Origin: Ascidia mentula
Taxonomy: Eukaryota; Chordata; Ascidiacea; Phlebobranchia; Ascidiidae
Assembly: GCA_947561715.1 (NCBI GenBank)
Contig: OX387198.1
Span: forward strand, 620,001-684,000
Length of the DNA: 64,000 nucleotides
Reading direction: 5' to 3'
The position numbers were made by a program, and so were the translations under genes. Shown here piece by piece: positions 57,229-64,000 of the stretch. The notes under the pieces were generated by a model that worked only from the letters and a program-made list of their open reading frames with translations, made no database searches and had not been told where the DNA came from. Position 1 is the first letter of the stretch, and every line of letters starts with the position of its first letter.

Positions 57229-60200
57229 TTAAACCAAACTGGAATGTTTCTTTCGGGTTCCGGTCGACTTCTGTGGGGTGAGAACTCCCAATTTCATGCT
57301 AGGTTGGGACTGAGGTCTCGGCGGAGGCGAATTATTCGCTTTGGGGGGTGACCTAGGTAACCTTAGTTCAGTGAAGGGGGATTTTACCAACTTTGGCGGG
57401 AAAGTTGACTCCGTATTCCCGTCGATCTCCTCAACTTCCTCTGACGACCCTGACGTGTCATCGTTTGATTCGTCACTAGCCGCTGTGATGTAAACTGGTA
57501 CAGAACGTGTTCTGAAAAACACGTGTTAGAGTTATGAACAATGGTTCGTTATAGTTTAGCCTGCCTAAGTTAAAATAAGCAAGCTTAACTTCCAACGTGT
57601 GCTAAGCATCTTGACAGCCAAAAAATGATTATTTGTGTCTTGCGACAAAGCCTTGCTGTGCGTTGTACGTTTAAACAAAATTTGACAATGGTCGTTTGTT
57701 TAGGAACTGGTCTGTAACCAAGACCACAAAACTTGAAAGGTATTTTTAAGAGTGTGAAGTTTGACCTTTTCCCTGTTCGAACCAAATTAGCTGTTGTACC
57801 TGGTTGAGGTTGGTGAAGGAAGCGATGGACTCGAAGTTGGACTCGGAAACTTTTCCGCTTCAGTGGGTTTCGGTTCCCCGTTCGGTCTCGGTGTCCCAGA
57901 TGATCTAAAGAATTGTTTTTTATACAACAACACCACTACCTAATTGACATTGTGCTAAAAATGAATCTGTGTTGGAATTCATTTTAGCATTTGTATTCAC
58001 ACATAACTTGTCAGTTACGTTTCAATTTAAACCGACTGACAACTTCCACACAATCTGTCTTCTATAGCAAATGATTTTTCCCTGTGCAAATAAGTGTCCG
58101 TTTCGTTTTTCCGCGCAAATTTTCTGTTACGTCAAAATGATCTTATCTTTTACACGCGTGTTCTTATCTACTACTGTACGTGTCCTTACACAACTGGTAG
58201 TTAGTTGTGAGAAGGGTTGTGTTGCAAACATAGCGTCCTTAAGACAGAGATGAGCTTTTAGTATAGGTGTGCTTTTACGTTGTTTCTACAGACAGTGAAG
58301 TCAACAAATTTTAACCCAGAAAACATAGTTTTCAATAATTTCGTCTTTTTCAGTAACATTGTTACGTCATATTCAACACTCGCCGACGTTTCCACGACAA
58401 CCGCTCTCACCTCCTGCTCGGACTCCGTTGTCTTGCGCTCATCATCTGATCCTCCGGCATGTAATCATCCGAGAGGAAGACCAAGTTATCTCCGTTTTCC
58501 TCCTCATCCCGATCCTCATCCCTCCCTGACGGTACTTCCCCGAATTCGACCGCCCCCGTTTCGGGGTCCGAACTCTCGTCAAAACTGACCCTCACCCCGG
58601 GGGAACCACCCCTGCTTCCGCTCTCGGGACTTCCCCTCTTTGGGGAGTACGCCCCGTCTGTGACGTCGTCGATTCCAGTGACGTATGTTAGGGTGGGTGA
58701 AACAGGGGGCATTGACCGCGAACTCTTACGGGAGCTCTGGGGTTTTGGCGAGTTACCCCGAATTCTAGGGTAATCCCCGAACGATGCAGGTCTGCGGGGA
58801 AAATATTTGATTGAAAACTGATTTTTGTGGCAAAATTTACAACAAGTCGAAAGATTTGTATTTTCTTTATCCGGTGGTGAAAATTTGTTTCGCGTAGTGA
58901 GTCCAAAGTACACAAAATAGCCAGCGTATTCGACACTACAATGTGTGCATGCAACCTCCTATTGAATCTATGCTGTAACGACCAACCTTGACTTCGGTGA
59001 GAGGGAAGCCGACCTCTTCTTCTTATTCCCAATCTCAGTCGAATATCCAGTGTCCATGGTCAGTGAAGCGGATCTGGTTGTCCACTGGGGGTCGCCATCC
59101 CTCATACTAGCCGTGTAAAATGGAATTGTGGGTTCCGTGTCACGGCTAAATTTAAGGTGGGGAGAGTTTAGGCTCCACAAGTTAAACAACGAACGTTGCA
59201 ATAAATGTTTTATTAAGAAATAGGTAGTGGTGAAGTTACACTGGAAAGGTTTCGTTATATAAGAATCCTCGACAATACGTGGTTCTGGTTGTCGCGCGTC
59301 CCAAACAGTCATGAGAAGCTTCAGATATAAGAAAATTATTCACTTATATAAGAATATTTTCCATTATTGGAAACTCCAAGTTTAAACAAAGAAAACCATC
59401 AAGAAATTTTCAAGGTAATAAGTGGAACAACATGTTTTCAACGAAAAATTCAACGGTTTCAGAGGAGTTTTTACCGGTTCAGTTTACATTGAAAATCCGA
59501 AATGATTTTTAACGAACAGTTTGTAATTAACAATAAAACTGTGAGTACCTCGAGGTTGTGGAATTGTTTCCTTTTAACTTTTTCATGAAACTTGAAATTT
59601 TCTTCTTGTCCGATTTCTTTTGTAGTGTCTCCATCTCTCGCGCCATCGCGTGGATAATTTGTTTCTTCTCGTTCAGTTGTCGCTCGAGGTCCATTATCTA
59701 CGTCATAATGTAAAAAGTCACCACACAGGAAACATATCCTGTTTCACTTCGACTAAATATCAGGTGTGATTTCTATGTGAATAAAACCCCAGTTCCAGTT
59801 GCAAAGGCTTTAATACCTTAGTACGCCTTCAACCAATTGCTATCGAAGCTAAAATTGAGACATGCAAGAAATTAAGATCACATTACGTTTGCAGGAAATA
59901 AAATAGAATGTTTTGAATATGTCCAGACACAGTTGAACAACAGATAAAGTCACTAATACGACCCAACCCACGAACCTGCTGGAGTTTCTCAGCGTTGCTG
60001 TGTTGAAGGTGGATTTGTTCGACTTCAGATTTTCGCCGACTTCCCTTAGTGTGAAGTTGAAGGTCCTGAAACGTGAACACAAGCATAGAAAATCTGCACG
60101 AATCATTCAAAAATCTAACTTCGCTTAGTTTTTGAAGCCGTTTAACTGCGTACAAAGAACATTCTATCGGATGTCGCCCCCGGAGATAACTCAACATAAC

Positions 60201-63200
60201 TGAGTCTTTATGGAGCAAGATACAACGAGTTGATGGAGACATTAAACCTAAACCCTATATCGACCCATTTCGTTGGTGATCTAGCACTTATTTTGTACAA
60301 ACCCACAACACGTGACATTGCCATGAGTGATAAAATATGCACAAAACATTATGTGTTAACTGAAGAATCTCCACCTTCATCTCCTCCCGGAGTTTGCTTG
60401 CTTCCCTCTCCGCCGAGTTCCTCTGCTCCTGGAGGAGAGAGTTTTGATCTCGGACAAGTTCAATCTCCCTCTGCAGGGAAGCGATTCTACTTTCCAACCA
60501 CTTATTCCGTTCACACACCGTCTCGTATTGTCTCTCGAGTTCCCTGAGGAATCAATGCATGAATATTATGCGCAAACATCTACGAAGATAACTGATGCGA
60601 AAAAAAATTAAATGGCATGAGCACCGATAAAACCATGAAGGTTATCGAGTCAGGCGCCCATGTGAAGGTGATTTGTTCACGGACAATCACCGTCTGCTGT
60701 AGGATCGCAGCCTGTCGCACTGGGAGGTGATGGGTTATGTCAGGTTGCAGACGTGAAAATTTTCATATTTTAAATAGTTTTTTGTTTTAATCCACGTCAT
60801 TGGAAGAAATCATCACTCCATAGTAAATTTTATAGCGTTGCGCAAGAAACTGTAATATGAGCTTCGGAAGACTGTGCTTTGTTTCGTAGGCAAAATTATT
60901 ACATTTTAAAATGTTTCTTTTCTGTCACGAGACCTGATATGTCGAAACATTGTGCACAACTAACTGGAACCCACTATAGTGTTTTTTGAATAAAATTGCA
61001 TGACAGTTATTCCACTAAACAGCTTCACCAGACCGGTGAAAGTCCATCGCTGTAACATGTGACAAACAAAAAACAACAAATATTTAGCACAAAAAGCAAC
61101 TTACTTGTCAAGATCTTCTCCCAATGAAAGAGATAAAGGAGGAGTTTGGCTCGTCTTGCTGGTGATGAAGATGCTCAGTTGTTTCTCAAGTGTGTCCTTC
61201 TCCTGTCGAACCTCATCCAACTCTTTGAGAAGATCCCGACTCGAATCACTTCTGTTAGGCAAAAGCAAAGAATCACAAGCGAACAAAAACAACGTGATTA
61301 TCGATAGCGATTATCTTTACGTAATATAGAACTAATGATGTTTTATAGTGAGTTGCAGACAGGGCCACTGTTCGACCTGATATGTCTCATCGGTGCATAA
61401 TTACCACAAAGTGAAAGTGTTGCTTTTAGCTGACAAGATCGTTGCAAGATCATCAAAGGGAACCGGCAACAGTGACCGTGTTTGCAGCTCAATAAAAATC
61501 ATTTATTTTGTTCAAAGAAAACCTTACAGTGATTCCATGATAATTGTTTTCCCCTGAAGTTCGTCTCTTTCCTGTCGAACTTTCTGCTCTAATTTCTGCG
61601 TTTCCACAAACCTTCGTTTTAACTCCGATATTTGTTTGTCTTTAACTGAAAGTTCTGGAAAATAAAATATATATTTTCAAGAAGATTTAAAGTAAGGTTT
61701 ACGACAAACTGTTTTATAAAAAAATCTCCGAGATTTTTGATCACGTTTTGCTCAATAGAACTTCAACAAATTTTCCAACTAAATCAAATCAACTAATTAG
61801 GCTTCAGACACCTAAATATCAACAACATAAACAGGTTCTTCACCTTCCTTGGCACGTGCAAGGTTTCGCTTCAATGAATTCAGGTCACGTGGCTCCTGTT
61901 CGGAATTTCGCGACGATCCATCGCTTTCGCTGTTTGACTGAAATTGACAATTAGGTTCACAAATTGTATTCAAGGCCCATTGTACTTTAACAGGTCATAC
62001 CAATTTACAAATTCTTGCCTTAATTGTTTGCTGTAGTCACAGACTATCTCAATTTCCAGTGATTAAATAACAATTAGTTGCACTTCTTTAATTAAATAAA
62101 TTACAAATACTGACAGTAGGTATCTCGAAGTGACAGCAATGCTTAAGAACTACGATCAAGCATTGGAAAATGTCTGACGTCACACAATCGGTCGCACCGC
62201 AAAACTTACGTTGGCCTCCAACTGTTGTTTAAGGGCATCAATGACGTCATCTTGTGACGAACGCATTTCATCAAATTCATCGATCCGTTTCCGCATGAGG
62301 ACGTTCTCTGCATTGACCGCTTCAAGCTTAAGATTTAGTCGCTTGAGGTCGCTAGAAAGTCGTTCAGTTTCAATTGCATAGGATGGGGATTTCCTAAAAC
62401 AAAACACAAACCAAGTTGAAAAACTGATTGAGATTCTTGCCTGGGATAACCGTGGCTCAAATTCCGGTGAAAAAGGAGATCTAACGGAAATGCTACAATA
62501 ATTACTGCAGTCAAATATATATACGAATGTGTATGTGGTCAAGCTGGTTAAATAGATACTGTGCAATCAAAGTCAATCCGTTTGGTACCAGACTATGGGG
62601 TACAAATCTACTCATGGTAAATAGGCCATAATGAACAGGGGAGTTTGAGACCGTTTCCACATATCAAGACTATCCGGTCAAGTTCCTACACATAGTCTGC
62701 CCCGTGGTGATTCGTATCAAGTTGTTTGTATCCCATACTCAGGTTCCAAACTACACTGGTGAAACCTCAGGTCGGGAAACTGTGGAATGTCTACTGCTCC
62801 AAGACAATTTATTTGGAATATTTAAGACCAACCCTCGCGCGTTGTCCAACATCTTTTCCCTCCTAAGATCTTCCAGCTGTGACTCAAGTGTGTCCGCTCT
62901 ATCCTTCAACCTCCTCCTCCCGTTCTCCAGGATCACCTTCTCTCCCTCCATCACCATCACCTGTTGACTTTTCTCCTCAACATCTTGTTTCAATCGGATG
63001 ACGTCAGCTGTATTTTCAAACGCGTCATTGAATTTAAAATAGACTCCGGAAGTCTGGCAGTGCGGCAGACGAAACGTAGGAAGAATAAATTGAAAGTAAT
63101 TCGCATATTACTTCTGTAAATTAAGCTTCTTGTGTTAATTTGTCTCAAATAAAAGTTTTTTGTTGAATATTGAAGATACATTTATTTTTGTTATGAAAGT

Positions 63201-64000
63201 CATGAACACGTTCCGGGTGCTTAGATTATATTCTGGCATTTCTTTGTGATATTTTTCTTAAGATATTGCTTTCTGTGACGTAACAATAGCGAAAGAAACA
63301 GCACAACAATGGTCATTTTTCACCTCTCAGATTCCTCATCTCGGTGCTCCCCTCGAGCGATTTTAAGGACTGACTGCTCTTTAGCGCCATCAACTCGTCA
63401 CCCATGCTGGCCATCCTTAACTCCAGCTGTTGCTTGTCACGGTCCAGTTGTCTCGTCACGCTCTCGTGGTTCCTGTTCTTCTCTTCAATGATGTTTTGCA
63501 AGGTTTCAGCCTCCTAGGAAATAAACAGTTTATTAAAATCTAACCAACAATATAAGGTAAATAAGGTCCGTGTAAACCGTGTCAATTCTCATGCATTTAA
63601 TTAAGTCATTCAAAATCTCTACTACGTCAGTTGGTTTTTCGCCTTTGTTCAATTCCGTATCACGACCCCTCTTTCTATGACGTTTTTTTACCTGTCTGAC
63701 TTTGCTCAGTTGTTCCGCAAGAAGTTGATTCATTCCCTGCAAGCGAGTGACGTCATTGCTTGCATTATTCTACAAAAAAGTTTGTAAAAAACACAAGCTC
63801 AACAGCTTTGAAGAACTCGACAGATAAAGTCAATCTTACAAAACGTCCATGTGTCTCGTTGACCTTGACGCGTTGTTCAAGGTCGTTGCGTTCGTCCTCG
63901 ACTTGTTTCAGTTTAGTTTTCAGAAGAGAAGTTTCAGCCTGAAGTTTCTCAACCTGAGCTTTCAACACTGAGTCTTGTGCTGTTGTTTTCGACGGCTGAA
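57229..64000 (-). CDS. large coiled-coil protein with Ser/Pro-rich tail, 3' part (runs off the window)
   Basis: Exons on the minus strand, 5' to 3': 63840-63995 (start uncertain, near window edge), 63692-63769, 63324-63513, 62833-63007, 62210-62393, 61844-61937, 61528-61654, 61105-61251, 60375-60543, 59976-60065, 59549-59697, 58987-59145, 58411-58791, 57800-57904, 57229-57511. Phases agree at every junction and the sum is 829 codons including stop. Residues 1 to about 515 of this part are heptad-rich and charged (e.g. LERQLNEKKQIIHAM, RDQNSLLQEQRNSAERE). The remaining 310 are Ser/Pro-rich with acidic clusters (ASDESNDDTSGSSEEVEEID) and basic patches. It could be a cytoskeletal or centrosomal scaffold, but I recognise no family signature. 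The donor at 60375 (AAG|GTGGAG) is weak and chosen for phase. Confidence 0.8.

Noticed and set aside
61365..61500. Full hammerhead ribozymes in introns of the coiled-coil gene (61365, 61403-61500, 62757)
   Set aside because: Core bases are changed (CCGATGA, GAAC, CTGGTGA) or missing; kept only as relics.

Overview
The window is eukaryotic: AT-rich, with genes split by short GT/AG introns, and with no operons. Compact 70-700 bp introns, a deuterostome-like gene set and very frequent TGACGTCA-bearing repeats suggest an ascidian such as Ciona. The organism is an inference; no diagnostic marker was seen.

From about 1.9 to 55.4 kb lies a tandem array of at least 24 loci, all on the minus strand, from one gene family: small secreted, probably GPI-anchored Ly6/uPAR (LU, three-finger fold) proteins. 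The genes are invisible to plain ORF calling because each is split into four short phase-1 exons. Exon 1 (46-49 nt) is the signal peptide. Exon 2 (135-141 nt) starts the LU domain with DCYxC or DCYxY. Exon 3 (87 or 102 nt) carries the ..GC..VCTSVC.. part. Exon 4 carries the terminal DGCN, an optional Thr/Pro/Ile-rich stalk, and a hydrophobic GPI-type tail. Five subtypes are visible. Type B is the amplified form, with 10 cysteines and a (TTTTIP)n stalk. Type A has 8 cysteines and no stalk. Single-copy C (50 kb), D (52 kb) and E (55 kb) look like the older paralogs. I find 13 loci with all exons and reading frames intact, one with a frameshifted GPI tail, and 10 broken, chimeric or orphan loci.

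The array grew by segmental duplication. A three-copy 1845-bp unit (12.9-18.4 kb) looks identical from copy to copy. A 919-bp tandem duplication lies at 10.06-11.9 kb. A non-Ly6 'X block' occurs at 0, 10, 11, 28-30 and 37-40 kb; its 28 and 37 kb copies contain ribosomal protein S18 fragments. One A/B chimera occurs twice with the same breakpoints. Inserted elements include a 530-bp solo LTR with TGTA/TACA ends and a 4-bp target duplication, and two short insertions with 12-13 bp target duplications.

Three sites (322-374, 29131-29190, 50785-50839) match the type I hammerhead ribozyme: CTGATGA, a stem II, GAAA, a stem III hairpin, a UH cleavage site and paired TGCAGCT stem I. Further decayed or short-stem-III versions are scattered through the window. 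The intact ones sit at the end of a short dispersed element containing CCACAAAGTGG.

From 57.2 kb to the window end is the 3' part of a different, single-copy minus-strand gene. Its 15 in-phase exons encode 828 residues of a coiled-coil protein with a Ser/Pro-rich tail. I could not assign it to a named family.
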